Notes under the pieces: generated by a model
Database searches by the model: none
The model's input: only the letters and a program-made list of their open reading frames with translations
Told to the model about the DNA's origin: nothing
Shown here: in pieces, positions 23,453-35,153 of the stretch
How the letters are laid out: each line of letters starts with the position of its first letter
Position numbering within the stretch: the stretch's first letter is position 1
Program-made: the position numbers and the translations under genes
DNA from: Bemisia tabaci
Taxonomy: Eukaryota > Arthropoda > Insecta > Hemiptera > Aleyrodidae
Direction of reading: 5' to 3'
Length of the DNA: 64,000 nt
Assembly: GCF_918797505.1 (NCBI RefSeq)
Contig: NC_092799.1
Span: 32,376,597-32,440,596 of the forward strand

Positions 23453-26400
23453 CTGCAACAGATAAAAAAGAAAGATGGTTAGAGGGTATGGTTTTGACTG
23501 ATTCAAAATATGAATTAAAATAAACATTAGAAGAAGAGCTGCGCTAAAGCAGCTAGATATCTCATTAACAATATCCATGAGTGTTTCGTTAGACCTCTTA
23601 AGCATGGTGCTCCATGAAATGAAAATTTTGAACGAATACTTTTAAGGTGAATGCTTCAAAATAAATCAGTGGCGTGGCGTGAAGGATCGATTATTGATAT
23701 CTCGCCGTTTGAAGCTATGGTAAAGAATCGATTACTAAGGTGTTCACTGCGAACACCCTGATAATCGACTTTTTTTCATGGGTTTGAGTGGCGTATCGAT
23801 CGATACATCGCAAAGCACGCCACGCCACTGAAATAAATATATGAAGAGTAAAACTTAGGATATATCTACGTCAAAGTAAGCTGGATCCACTTCAATGGCA
23901 AATTTTGACAAGGGGGAACCCTAAGTGACAGATCCTTCATCAAGACAGCAAGCACCCATTCTTGCATATCTCAACTAAAGAGAGGCCTGATGCCTGTATT
24001 TTCAGCTCTTTTTCCTTTACTTTTTATTGATATTTTTTATTTCTTCTGGAAAAAAGAAGAGGAAACGAAAAAAGTGCTCAATAATAATGCAGGGGTCCCA
24101 ACAACACATCTGAGGAGAAACTTGGTCAGTTGATAAAATTTTAAGGAAATGAACTGAATAAGTTTTCATTTTGGAGCTTAATTTGAAAAAAAAAATCCTG
24201 CATTAATTTCAGTTTCAAAAAGATTAAAGGGCATTGCACTTTTTTGGGGGCAGCCGTTGCATCATCCTAGGTAAAGCAGAGGAGAATCAATTGCAATACC
24301 TATTTCAGTTCTTTTCTTGCAAAATATTTTTCAAGTTAGAACATGCACAAATTACTTTCCAATCAATATCTCATGGTTATCTTTAAACCAATAAAAAGCC
24401 TTGAAACTGGACACTTCGTGTGATTGGAGCAGCCAGGTGCATATACCTCTTAGGAGAGGCCATACGAACACAGAAAAAATTTGGATATTTTATGAAAGTA
24501 GCAATCTGCAGAAAACATGTTGTCGAAAATTCTTCCAAAAGTAGACATCGATAGTGAGTAACAATCAATATTTGAGGCATTCACCAGAGACAAATTTACA
24601 AGCAAGAAAGATGCAACAGAATTTTGGGATGAAACGGAAAAGGACATGAAAGCTGAAGAGGATTCTTCAGGAATAAACATAAGTACGGGTAATTCCTGGG
24701 CAAATATTTTGGTCTCCAGAGAGAAACACTTCATCGAAGAACTCTCAAAAAATAACCTCAAGGGAACTGCCATTCCAGCCTTCAAATTCAATACCTGACT
24801 TACAGCAATAATAACCTCTCTCAGTTTGAGGGATAGTTAAAATGTTGCTGGATTCACTGACTGACTAACTGTATAGAGCCAGAGTGTAGCTGAAGCTTGC
24901 ACATTACGCTATGTTTACTCAGAGACCTTGATTTCTTAGTAATTTATGTAGCACTAGCTTTCTTTGGTAGTTTTGATTGACATCTTGATAAGTTGGTTTT
25001 CCAACGCATTAAAACACAGAAAAGGCATTGAAGCCTGTAATGAGCGCCTACTTTAGTGAGATTGACGGACTGATTAGGACCAAAATCAATAGCTATATGA
25101 TGGTTCTACTGTATCCAAAAGCCTGCTACAACTTCAACCTAATTACTGGTGTTGATATTTAGAAACAAGAACCGCAACAAGAATAAGGTGTGCTGCCAGG
25201 AAAGGTTGCCTGTTGAAAATTGATGAATTCAAAAAGTTTGTTACAGCCTGACAGCATTGCGTCAATGAATAGTTCATTGACCTTTGTTAAAAGATTTAAC
25301 AAGTATCTACTGACTGAGAAGTAGCCAGCCTCTGATTGAACCTAAACTACTAACGGTGAAAAAACTGCAAAATGTCTGGAAAAACACCTAAGCAGAACGC
25401 CTCAAGGAGAAAATGGATTGCATTTAGCAAAAAGGAACCACTAGCATTGCAATGATGCTAAGATTGTGCAACTTCATCCTTTGCAATAAAATTGCATAAA
25501 TTTTGAAAAAATATGAAATTTAGATGGTAATTTTTGTCTTAAATTCACAGTTTTTAGTGAGTGAGATAGAAACTATTAAGGGATAATCGGGTTTTTCCTC
25601 CAATACAAAAGAAGTTGTACAGTCTTAGCAACATTACAATGCTGGTGGTTCCTTTTGGCAAAATGCAATCCAAATTAGAGTGCTCGCTCTTGGCATAGAT
25701 ACATTAAATGACAAATCAGAAAGAGATGGATGCTATATTGAAGAAGGCAGGGTGAGAGAGTAGAAAAGTTACGAACATCGAGGAAAACTGAGATTATAAG
25801 TAGTTAAGGACTGCAGTAGTGTTCCATCAACAGAATTTTGACATCCTACTAGTCCTAGGAAAAGGTTTTCTCGACACGCTGAATATGATGTCTGTTAATT
25901 GAGAAACTAAGTGGTCACTCCTAGAAATCTTTGGGTGAAAAACTATAGATAAAGCAAAAACTTGAGCGATAAAATCTGCCTTGAATCATACAGGTAGGTA
26001 AGTAAGTTAATTGGAATACTTGGAGGGAAAGTAGGCAATTTGATAACCTCAACGATATAGGTCAGTCATTGCCAATATCAGAGCTTCAAAGGCGCTCTGG
26101 CAGATATCTACATCAGAACTTGAAGAAAAACGCTTTCTCTTAACTTGCTACAAAAGGCTGTAGCACCTGCTGACCCATCAAAGGTAATTTGACGGGGGAA
26201 AAGAAATAAGAGGTTAATGTGCTCTCTGCACTTCTCCAGGATTGGCCTAATATTCTGTAGGCTGCATATCAAGCAGCTTCACATGTTGGTATGAAGAGCG
26301 AGATTAGAAAATTTAAGAATTATGAGGACGGGTGAGTATTAACAGAATGAGAGCCAGCTGGATCAAGTTTAATGTAGAATGAATGCCTTGGCATGAAAAT

Positions 26401-27642
26401 AGGCAATAAATTGTACAAGCCAGCCTAGGCAGTTACAAAATAAGACCATTACCCAGATAAGAAACACGAACAGTTAGAACGAGTACAGTTGATACTGGCA
26501 TCATATCTGAGGAGAGGACTTTAAAGTATTGCAGTAACCTATTGCTGGCAGAGCTGGTTCGAGACAAGCCATAGCAATGAAATGCGCATGTTTCCATCCC
26601 TACCCCCATCAGTGTTTCGGAAAGATAGTAGAATATGGAAGATCTTGATTCAAATGAAAGGTAGAAGAGAATCTAATGGTACTTACAAAGTAACTAGATG
26701 GAACAATTGGATAGCCGTGATTAGGTTAAATCTTAACTCGGTGCATCAATCCTCAGCGGACCAAAGATGCAGATAAGGTAAGCTATGGTTTAGGGCCATC
26801 AAGAAGTCTCTAGTTGCAACTGCATAGAATATTCAGTGAATTAGCCTTCAGTGAGAACGATTACCCCGGTAATTTGATACCACAGTATCCCAACAGGTTG
26901 ACTGGACGTAAGGTGTTCAAATGGTAGATATCGCAATGAACGAAGCTGACATTTGATTAGCTAATTGTAATGCCTATGTTCACAGAAACCCTGGTGAAGC
27001 TTCAGGGGTCTGAACACTTTAGAGGAATGACCGCAGAAATTGGAACTGGCATAAAAATAAAATGGATTATGAACTGCACCTTCAGGACCTTCTCAGGAAG
27101 GATAGGGAGTCAATAAAACAGTCTGGCAGCCATGAAAGTATAAGAAGTATTTGCAAAAATTGAGGTGAGAAATTAGGTTGAGCAGAAAGATAGGAGAGGT
27201 AGCAATATACACAGAAGAGGATCACAGCGAAAGGGCTCAAAGAGTAAAGAATTGAATGATAGAAGAGTCTGAGACGGGAAACATATTAGAAAAAAGAAAA
27301 AATGGAACAAAGAGGTGTTACGTAGTTGAGAATCTAACACTTACAGATTCCGATGACGAGGGAAAATTTAATGTATCACCGATGAGAGGAACTGATCAGG
27401 CTTGGAGATTGAAATTATAACAAAATCAGACTGACTGAGTAAGAGAATGAGAGGATTGAAATGGATAAACTTGAGGTAAAGCCTACCGTTACGGATACAC
27501 TTACGCTTCAGTGGCGAGGATTAAAATGGCGAACGACTGGCTTGGGAAGGAGACTGAGAAAATGACGATCAAAACCGTTAGGGATAATTGCGGGTACGAA
27601 CAGGGATTGTTAGAAAAGAAAGAGGTTATTGAAATAATTTAC
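23453..27642 (-). other. me31B: First intron of Me31B (inferred)
   Basis: This 4.2-kb interval lies between the inferred donor at 27642 and the acceptor at 23453. It holds one hAT MITE (23667-23830) and otherwise unique AT-rich DNA. No open frame in it resembles a protein. Confidence 0.55.
23667..23830. mobile_element. hAT-type MITE, family F, copy 1, with perfect 8-bp TSD
   Basis: It begins CAGTGGCGTGGCGTG and ends CACGCCACGCCACTG. It is flanked on both sides by AAATAAAT (23659-23666 and 23831-23838). A CAG-start terminal repeat with an 8-bp duplication is the hAT superfamily signature. At 164 bp it is noncoding and must depend on a transposase made elsewhere. It lies in the inferred first intron of Me31B. 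Confidence 0.9.
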
Positions 27643-27790
27643 CTGAGGTACGAAAGATAATCAGTGGAGTCACAGAACGACAAGTTAAAGTGGACGAATT
27701 CACACAAGTTCAACTCCAGAGGAGCAAGAGGAGAAAGAGGCTTGTTGTTCAGCTGAAACGAGTTTGCTCACATTTGCCTTGCGCGCAGTC
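27643..27790 (-). other. me31B: Me31B noncoding first exon (start approximate)
   Basis: On the minus strand, a good donor (CCTCAG followed by GTAAAT) lies at 27643/27642, preceded by a leader-like, stop-rich sequence. It pairs naturally with the acceptor at 23453. The 5' end is a guess placed in the CpG-rich stretch; no transcription start can be read with certainty. Confidence 0.45.
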
Positions 27791-27900
27791 GCTCGCGCAC
27801 GAAAGTAGTTCCCGGTCAGCAGCGAATGGCGAAGCAACGTTTCGATCGTTTCTCCTTCGTTTACAACAGATTTGCAATTTTTGAATTTTCAGGTGAGAAA
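27760..27900. promoter_or_regulatory. CpG-rich probable promoter of Me31B
   Basis: The short stretch 27775-27850 is much richer in CpG (for example TTGCGCGCAGTCGCTCGCGC) than surrounding DNA and sits at the inferred 5' end of Me31B. A donor-like CAG/GTGAGA on the plus strand at about 27893 could reflect divergent transcription. There is no TATA box. Promoter activity is inferred from composition and position. Confidence 0.4.
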
Positions 27901-28220
27901 ATGAGAGTTCGTAAGGAATACTCCGAGAGGCACGAGCTAAATGATACTTGACTAAATTCTTCCCTAAAAATGTACAGGGAGACCTCTGAGGCCCGTGCAG
28001 GAGCGGGCTGTGCTTGATTAGGGATAAGTCACAAAGTTTCTTTACCGATTTTGGAAAGGAGAGGCGGCTTTCTATCAGAAAAAAATTCCTCAAATTATAA
28101 CTCTTCAATTATTGGTCATCATTACATGATTTAGGTAAGAGTGCAGTTTTCAAGGGACGAGCTGGTTTTCCGAGAGGGAGCAGGACAAGGACAAATACGT
28201 TTAGGACGGCTTCAGTGAAG

Positions 28221-29130
28221 CTGAGGAGGGGGGGGGGGGGATTCAAGGTGGAGGGGGCGCCGGCACATGCAGGACATGAAATGGAAAATAACATGAAAAA
28301 TAATTGTTCGAAATTTCATGAAGGCACTCCGAACACTTCTCATGGAGATGTGTACCACGATCGATTTCCAGTGTTTTCTTATTGCATTAAATTCGTTTTT
28401 GAATGTTAAATAAAAGTCATCATTGCGCAAACTCTACGAGGCGCCGTTTTCGCAGTAGGTATTTTGCAAAGCAGTCCGTGGTAGAAGTTTCAATTTTTAC
28501 TTGAATAGGTGAGGCCAGCGAGGCGATATCTATCTTTCAGCACTTGCTGAAAACGAGGAAAACCTGGCAGTCTTATCTCGGACTCCGTGCGCCTTTTCTT
28601 TTCACCGTCCAAATCAGATAGCAATTTGGCAACACCCGATTTCCTCCATTTAAACCTATGGAAATGTATCGATTCTTGGAGGGGCCAGGTGCTCCGACAA
28701 GAATCGATTATTTAGCATAGGTTTAAATGGAGGAAACCGTTGTTGCCAAATTGCTGGATCCGCCTCTGCTCTTTCACTATTTTCCTTACCTATATTACCG
28801 GCTTGGGGTTTCCTTGTCAAATCGCCGCGCTGGTCTCACTCATTCAAGTAATTATCGAAACTTTCAGCGCGGACTGCGAAAACGGTACCTCGTAGAAAGT
28901 TGGCGCAATGATGACTTTATTAGATCAGCATCCAAAAACGAATTTAAAATAAAAAAAATTGGAAATCGATCGTGGTGCACATTCCTATAAGGAGTGTGCG
29001 GGGGCGGGGTCCTTTTCCCGTGAAATTTTCGAGGAAAAAATCCCGACTGAAATCGTGAGGAGACGACCTATTTTTCCAGACTTATAACGAGTTTTTACTT
29101 CCCTCCACCTAATTCAATAACGGGGGAGGG
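28221..29130. mobile_element. Large foldback element, family Q, with another MITE in its loop
   Basis: The left arm (about 28221-28525) and right arm (about 28810-29130) are inverted. Paired motifs include CACGATCGATTTCC with GGAAATCGATCGTGG, GCGCAAACTCTACGAGG with CCTCGTAGAAAGTTGGCGC, and TTCAAGGTGGAGGG with CCCTCCACCTAATTC. The arms are diverged. The loop contains the hAT MITE at 28615-28768, which inserted later. No coding capacity. Confidence 0.6.
28615..28768. mobile_element. hAT-type MITE, family E, copy 1 (inside family Q loop)
   Basis: The inverted arms read TCCATTTAAACCTATG and CATAGGTTTAAATGGA around a core with two AATCGAT(T) sites. The right end is GGATCCGCCTCTG. The left terminus is damaged (CAGATAGCAATTTGG in place of CAGAGGCGGATCC). 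Other copies are at 29633-29800 and 45866-46030, with a half copy near 34.2 kb. Confidence 0.75.
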
Positions 29131-29221
29131 GGGGGGGATCATCAAGTCGGCCAATGGGATAAATTCGGGGAGGTGGGACTTGCCAACTATGAAATAAATT
29201 CCGAGGGGAAAAAAGTCGGGA

Positions 29222-29263
29222 GGGGGGGGGGGTTAACTTTAAGCATCCCCCCCCCCCCCCCCC
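29222..29263. repeat. Paired G and C homopolymer runs
   Basis: Eleven G (29222-29232) are followed 14 bases later by seventeen C (29247-29263). The pair could form a GC hairpin. It is the densest of about a dozen G/C homopolymers in the window. Confidence 0.9.
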
Positions 29264-29632
29264 AGGAATCAGACCCCTCTGGAACTGTTGGATTTTTTGT
29301 TCCAAAATAACTCCATATGTTTTGGAACCGCGAAATTTCTCAAAGCCAACGTCTGCATGATTATTTTGACCCTGCGAAAACCACAGAGCGGGGGGTACTC
29401 ATCGATTTTTGCCCTGAAGTGCTCGCGCTTTCGGAACGGGACCGATGCTTCCGCCGATTAAAACGTCGCAAGCCCCATAAGCTTGGAATCCAGGGGCTCT
29501 CAAAATTTTCATAATTTTACTCGTCGGGCCTCCCTACGCTCTTAAGACGTGATCGGGGGTTCTTTGGCCTTTGACCGAAGCCGGTCGCCAAAATCAAAAC
29601 AGTTAAAACTAAAAGACATTTTTAATTTGTTA

Positions 29633-29800
29633 CAGAGGCGGATCCAGTAATTTGGCAACACCGGATTTCCTCCATTTAAACCTATGCTAAATAATCGATT
29701 TCTGTCGGAGCACTTGCCTCCTCCAAGGTTCGATACATTTCCATAGGTTTAAATGGAGAGAAGGCCAGGAGATGTTGCCAATTTGCTAGATCCGCCAATG
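29633..29800. mobile_element. hAT-type MITE, family E, copy 2
   Basis: It begins CAGAGGCGGATCCAG and ends near CTAGATCCGCCAATG, with internal arms TCCATTTAAACCTATG and its complement. The flanks (ATTTGTTA and AATTTGTA) are near but not exact 8-bp duplications. Confidence 0.75.
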
Positions 29801-30399
29801 AATTTGTATTAATTTTGTTTTTTATTACTCATCTAGTTACTTTGTATAGCTTGCATCCTATAAGTTTTAATTTGTAGGTTTATGATAAGTTCTTAAACGT
29901 ATCAAGTCTACAAGTGTATTTTGTACAGCATTTATTAAGTACAAAAAAAAAAAAAAAAGTTTTTGCGGATATTAAGCTTTGAGAGCGCGTGCGATCACCG
30001 ACCGCATTTTTCCACGGAAAACATCATAAGATCAAGTTTGTCAATTCGAACGCCTAAAAACCGACTTTTCCTCTTTTACTTCCTTATCTCCCCCCCCCCC
30101 CCTCCCTATTTGATGGTGAAACTCCAAAAATGCGCAACTCTTTGCTGCGTTTCGAAATTTCCGCTCCTCTTTTATTTTATAAAAAGAGACCGAACAAACA
30201 TTATGGCTTGAGGTTTTCATAGCGTATTCTACAGAAGGAGAAGAAAAATCAATTTTTTCAAAAAATGACGTTCAGTAGTTTTCCGAGTAGAAAATAAAGC
30301 ACGATAGCTCACATGATTTGAATTAGTTTTACCCTTAGGCAGGATAGATACAATTAGGAGAAATTTAGGAGACACTTTTTTTAAATTTTTCAATGAGTT

Positions 30400-30862
30400 A
30401 AACGTCTTGGAGAGAGCCCTCTATTTCAATAAATTCTGTTCCTTTTCCTCTCAATTTTAGTTATCCATTCATACTTTGTCTTTCTTCTGCATCTACAATT
30501 TCACTTTTTGCAGAGAATATTCACTAAGATATTCACTAAGCTCATCACTTTTTTCAACGTCTTGGAGAGAGCCTTCTACTTCAATAAATTTTGTTTATTT
30601 TCCTCTTAATTTAATAATTAATTAACGTACCACTTCCTTTAGTTATTCATTCATACTTTGCTTTTTTTATCGTAAATTTTTCTCTTTCTATTGAGCCTTA
30701 AAAATATTATTTTTTTGTTCTGTCAGGCTATGCCAACCATTGCTTAGTTATTTTCTTGTTGCTTATTTTATTTGGTTTAGTAACATACGCAAATGGAGCT
30801 GTTTTATTGCACTTATGTAAATTTAAATTTTTGAAATAAATAAATCTTGAATCTTGAATGAT
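30400..30862 (+). mobile_element. Possible 3' end of a non-LTR retrotransposon
   Basis: Two related segments beginning AACGTCTTGGAGAGAGCC lie about 160 bp apart (near 30402 and 30560), each followed by similar T-rich sequence. The block ends at about 30862 in AATAAATAAATCTTGAATCTTGAATG. A short repeated 3' tail of this kind is typical of some non-LTR elements. No protein frame remains, so this is a tentative call. Confidence 0.3.
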
Positions 30863-30869
30863 CGGGCGG

Positions 30870-31860
30870 GGAGGAAGGGGGGGGGGCTCGGCCGAGACGA
30901 TTTCCGTGCAGAGGAAAGCGAGTGGAGAATGCGAACAGGGTGGTCTGGGGAAGGATGAACTGACCGGACGTCTTTCGGTCTGAAATCAGTGAAATCGAGC
31001 GGCACGCACTTTATCAGTTCCAGAGGAAGAGAAAACCAAAAGCCGAGGCGACAGTCCGACGCCACTTCGAACAAGATACAGTCTGTCGCAGACACCCCTC
31101 ACGCGCCAATCACGATCAGCGTTGGTCGGGCGACGCTACCCCTCCCCCTGCCAATCATGCCATGCAGATCATCACTCTCGCTGTTACAGAATTTCGCCAG
31201 CGGTCGCCCAAGTCGGTTGTATTGTCTCGCGCCCGGTCGGAATGAAGCCCTCATGGTTACAAGTAATTTCACTTTCATGAAAAGTTTAACACTCTTTGGA
31301 CTCTCTGAACGTGTCTCGTTGAAACTCATCTAAGTAATAAGTGAAAACTCTTCGGTGTTTGTATAACTGATCGTGTGAAATAAGTTTCTCGGATTTCATT
31401 TTCGCGGTGTAACTCGTGCCCGGCGTTTCAAGTGACAGTGATGGCTCCCGACTTTTCAATCGTTTCCGTCGTTTTTCATTGTTCTGTTGTTTTCGGCGTT
31501 CATTTACGACGAACTAGTCTCGGTACCTCGTGTGTTTCGTGAAAACTCTGTACGTTTCAATACGAAAACTGTCTTGTATATTTGTATTAACTTGTCACGA
31601 TGTTGGATTGTGGCCGCCATTGAGAGTCCCTCTTTTTCTCGAAATTGTTGGTAACTCGCGCCCGGCGTTCGAGTGAATTGAACTTAGATAATTCGGGTGC
31701 ACCTTCGTGGATTGTGAACTTCGCCATTTCTCAGTGAATTTCGCGTGGTGTTTTCTCTATCGTTCGATGACGATGACCTGTTGCGCGGAATTTCGGGAAT
31801 GATGTTCGTTTCTCGTGTGTGCGTCTAGACTTGTCGGCTTCGCGTTTAAAGTGTGTGTGC
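30870..31860 (+). promoter_or_regulatory. CpG-rich promoter-like segment, possible first exon on the plus strand
   Basis: GC content and CpG density rise sharply at 30877 and stay high to about 31.85 kb. Arthropod initiator-like TCAGTT lies at about 31014. No open frame in it looks like protein, so it would be leader sequence. A 24-25-base motif (GTAACTCG-GCCCGGCGTT) occurs at about 31409 and again at about 31650. The strand is inferred from the exon-like signals downstream at 55.8-57.2 kb, far away; a different gene is possible. Confidence 0.35.
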
Positions 31861-33903
31861 ATCTCCTTCTCAACCTACCTACCACGATCAATTTGATTAA
31901 TTCATTTGCTCCATACCATTTGATGGAGTCTGATATCTGGTCATAGCTTCCTTTGATGCGTGTATATTTTGGCGTTGGTCTGCGGATTCAGGTCAGAAGT
32001 ATCAGCACATAACTTACTTAAATTCTGCTCAGATTTGATGTCATTGATTGCAAAATTTTATGTAACTCACATTGTACTCACATTTTTCTTGTCTTCCTTC
32101 ACCTCTCCGTTTCCGCTTTGTCTCATTTAGGTACTATTATTGTGGTTCATTCTACTGTGCTTTTGAGCGTATGTGCCCTACTTGATTGGGGAACCAGATA
32201 AGTTTTTATTATAGCAGCATCCTAGTCAGCAGTAGCGTTTTCTGTGTCTGGAGTCAGATGCTTTCATGCGCCCGATTTTTCATTTTCAAACCCCCCCCCC
32301 CCCCCCCCCTTCTTTGCCACCTTCATGCCTGTACATTGTTTCCTCGGAGTCGAAAAATGTTTCAGTTCGAAAATTTCCGAAGTAGATTTTCTCGGTTTTT
32401 GTAATTAAAATAATGTCTTGTATAGTCCCCTCGGATAATCTGCATAATTGAAAGTGGCTTTGTACCGAGTCTATGTTTTCTTATTTCATCGCATACTTTT
32501 AAAGGCAGGAAAAAGTTTGAGATGGTTTCAGTGATCATTGGTACCTGAAATTAAACCTTAGATTTTTTTTTTTTATTCTTTAGTTTTGAAGCTTATTATT
32601 TGAGTGTCCTCTATCGCCGACTAGGCCCATCAGGTACCTAAAATTGAAGAGAGAGAAAAATGGATAGATTAAAGTGAGAGAGAGAGAAAAGAAAGGATAG
32701 ATGATAGAGAAAAAGAGAGAGAAAAAAGGATGGATGAAAGAGGAAGAGTGAGAGAGAGAGCGGACATTCATGTCCCTCCAAAGTTACAAGAACCGTACAT
32801 TTTTGGTGTGAGAAGAGTCTCAAATTGCATCTCAGAGATGTCTAATCTAAAATTTCCATATTTCCCGGAGCATGGACCCTCCTGAAACCTCCCTTTGTGT
32901 TGGAAAGACTCATTGTCAGGCTCCTAGAAAAATGCGACCATCCCCCGTTCCCCTGAAATTCGGTCTAGACACACCCATGTTCATATCTTACCTGAAAATT
33001 TCCGCAGTTTTATTTTTTCTAAAAATTGAGACGAGGATGCAATGAGCGCCACTTTCAATCAAATCCTTCGGGGGGGGGGGGGGGGGGGAGGATTTCCGGC
33101 AGGGGCGAACTTTGCCGCTGAAAAAAATATCAGCTTTCCAAAAATGCCTAAAATGTCTCGTTTAGAAAGGCGAGTTCTTTTTACTCCCTTGCCCCAGCCA
33201 AATGACCCTCTTGAGAAGTTTGAGTCGGAGTAATTTCTAAATTATGTTTAAGTTGATTATTCCTAGGTCAAGAGAGGTCGCTCCTCGCCCTGCCCGTTTG
33301 AAAAATTCTAAGTATAATTTTCTGTCGTAAGAAAAAGTTATTTTTCTCCAAAACATTTATCGCCTCAGGTGCAATTCATATCCCCATCAGATTACTGTTT
33401 TTCTAATTTTTGTATCCGCTAGAAAGAGGCTTTTCGTTAGGTCCGAGTGCCAAAGTGAATTTTTTGTCGAGAAGAAGGGAGTAAAGGAATTGGCGGGAAG
33501 CGAAGTAGGTAAAACCTCTCCGCTCAGACCACACCTGAAGCCGTCCAACCCGGATGCTGAGTTGTGCATACAGACGGACCTTTCTAGGAATTCTTTCAGG
33601 CTTCGAGGATTTCAGCTCGTAGATCCAGACACTCAGCCCCAAACCCTCCCTAGTCAAATCGTTCGGTTAGTTCGCCGTTTGCCGATCACTTATTGTTTTT
33701 CCCCTCTGAACCTTCCTTCCAGTCTCCACAGAGCGTCAGATAAGAAGCGTTTAACACCTCTAACTCTCACCCCCCCCCCCCCCCCCTGTTTTTCACTCAT
33801 TCCTTCCTGTCTCCACACAGTTAGACAAGAAGCGTTGAATACTTCTCACTCCCTCCCCCTCCCCCTTCACTCCTTTCTCATTTCAGTTTTCTTGTTTCTA
33901 CAA
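31861..33903. other. No gene seen; low-complexity and homopolymer-rich stretch
   Basis: The interval holds a 19-base C run (32291-32309), a GA-rich stretch (about 32648-32762), a 19-base G run (33070-33088) and a 17-base C run (33770-33786). Open frames across 33490-33951 end inside a MITE and are compositionally odd. I see no splice-bounded coding exon. Confidence 0.4.
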
Positions 33904-34044
33904 CTGGACTGCATTTTGCAATTTGGAACTATAAATTCTGGCCCGGTTTAAAAACAACGTATGTGCCATTAGTTTCCCTATACACATAAGTGTTTTTTCA
34001 GATGAGCCAGACTTTATAGTTCCAAATTGCAAAATGCAGTCCAA
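33904..34044. mobile_element. Palindromic MITE, family A, copy 2
   Basis: The arms TGGACTGCATTTTGCAATTT and its complement bound the element. The interior CACATAAGTGTTTTTTCA matches copy 1. Confidence 0.8.
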
Positions 34045-34199
34045 CTGATCTAGTGACTACGTCAATCGATTTAATATCGAACTCTTGGTTCAAACCAAAA
34101 CTAACTGTAGCCATGAGGCACATAAGTGAGAATTCTTCATGAGTTAATTGAGTCAATTTATCAAAACTTAATCATTTACTGGTTATTAAGCCAGGCCAT

Positions 34200-34254
34200 T
34201 ATCATAGGTTTAAATTGAGTAAAAACAATGTTGCCAATTTGCTGGATCCGCCAA
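34200..34254. mobile_element. Half copy of MITE family E
   Basis: Only the right arm is present: CATAGGTTTAAATTGAG, then TTGCCAATTTGCTGGATCCG, ending CGCCAATG. The left arm is missing. Confidence 0.6.
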
Positions 34255-34534
34255 TGTAGTATTAAGCAAATGAAGACTCATTAAACACGAGAACTTTCAA
34301 TTGTAAGAAGTTCTCGGATGTATTTTACCACCATGGCGCAAAGGGCGTGAATTGAATATAAGGCTCTGTGTCTGTTTACATTTGAACCAACGGTTCGATA
34401 TTATATCGAATGACATAGCCACGAAATCAGTATGTGTATTCAATCCTTGAATATGGCACTGTTCGGATTTTTATCATTATTAGTAATTAAGTACTTTTAC
34501 GCGATTTAAGTACTTTTTCGTACTTCAAATTTCG

Positions 34535-34905
34535 TACCAATTTCCAAACTCCATTAAAAACTCTCCAAATTGAGGCCATAATAGAGGGGATATCCCACGC
34601 TGCCCCGAGAGTCAAACTCTATGTCCAGTCTTTTCCATGCAAAAATAGGGAGCCACTACATTACCAGGGTTGCCACGTTGTTCGGAGACTCACTCCAGAA
34701 TTGGAACAACGGCAATCCTGCCAATTTATTAGCTCCTTATTTTTGCATGGGAAATTTTATTGGATTTAAAGTTGGACTTTCAACGTTGCGTGGGATATCA
34801 CCTCCATTTCGGTCACAACTTTGAGAGATTTTTTGAACATGGGAATTGATTTCAGAGAAACCCAATGGCACCATCGTGTTGCTCACGAAATTTTTCGATT
34901 GAGAC
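34535..34905. mobile_element. Foldback element, family D, copy 1 (partial)
   Basis: GAGGGGATATCCCACGCTG on the left pairs with GCGTGGGATATCACCTCC on the right, and CCATGCAAAAATAGGGAGC with GCTCCTTATTTTTGCATGG. It is the same family as the larger palindrome at 60748-61299. Confidence 0.65.
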
Positions 34906-35153
34906 GGTTAAAGTTATTGAAACGCAAACCATAACACCTGCAAGAACTGTGATTTGCAACTGTAACTGTAACTTGTAATTGTACTTGTAACTTTGTTTGT
35001 TTTGAACTGTAACTTGTATTTTGTTCCCTTCTTATCATTTTAGGTATTTCAAATTTTTGTTTTGATGTTCAGTGGGTGAATATAATTTACCTCCTGCGTA
35101 GATGTTGTCTTAGGAGTGGGGGGGAGGGGGATCGGGACTGAGGGCGGGTTAGC

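Noticed and set aside
33490..33951. 153-codon frame on the plus strand
   Set aside because: It crosses a 17-base C run and ends inside MITE family A; no splice or domain support.
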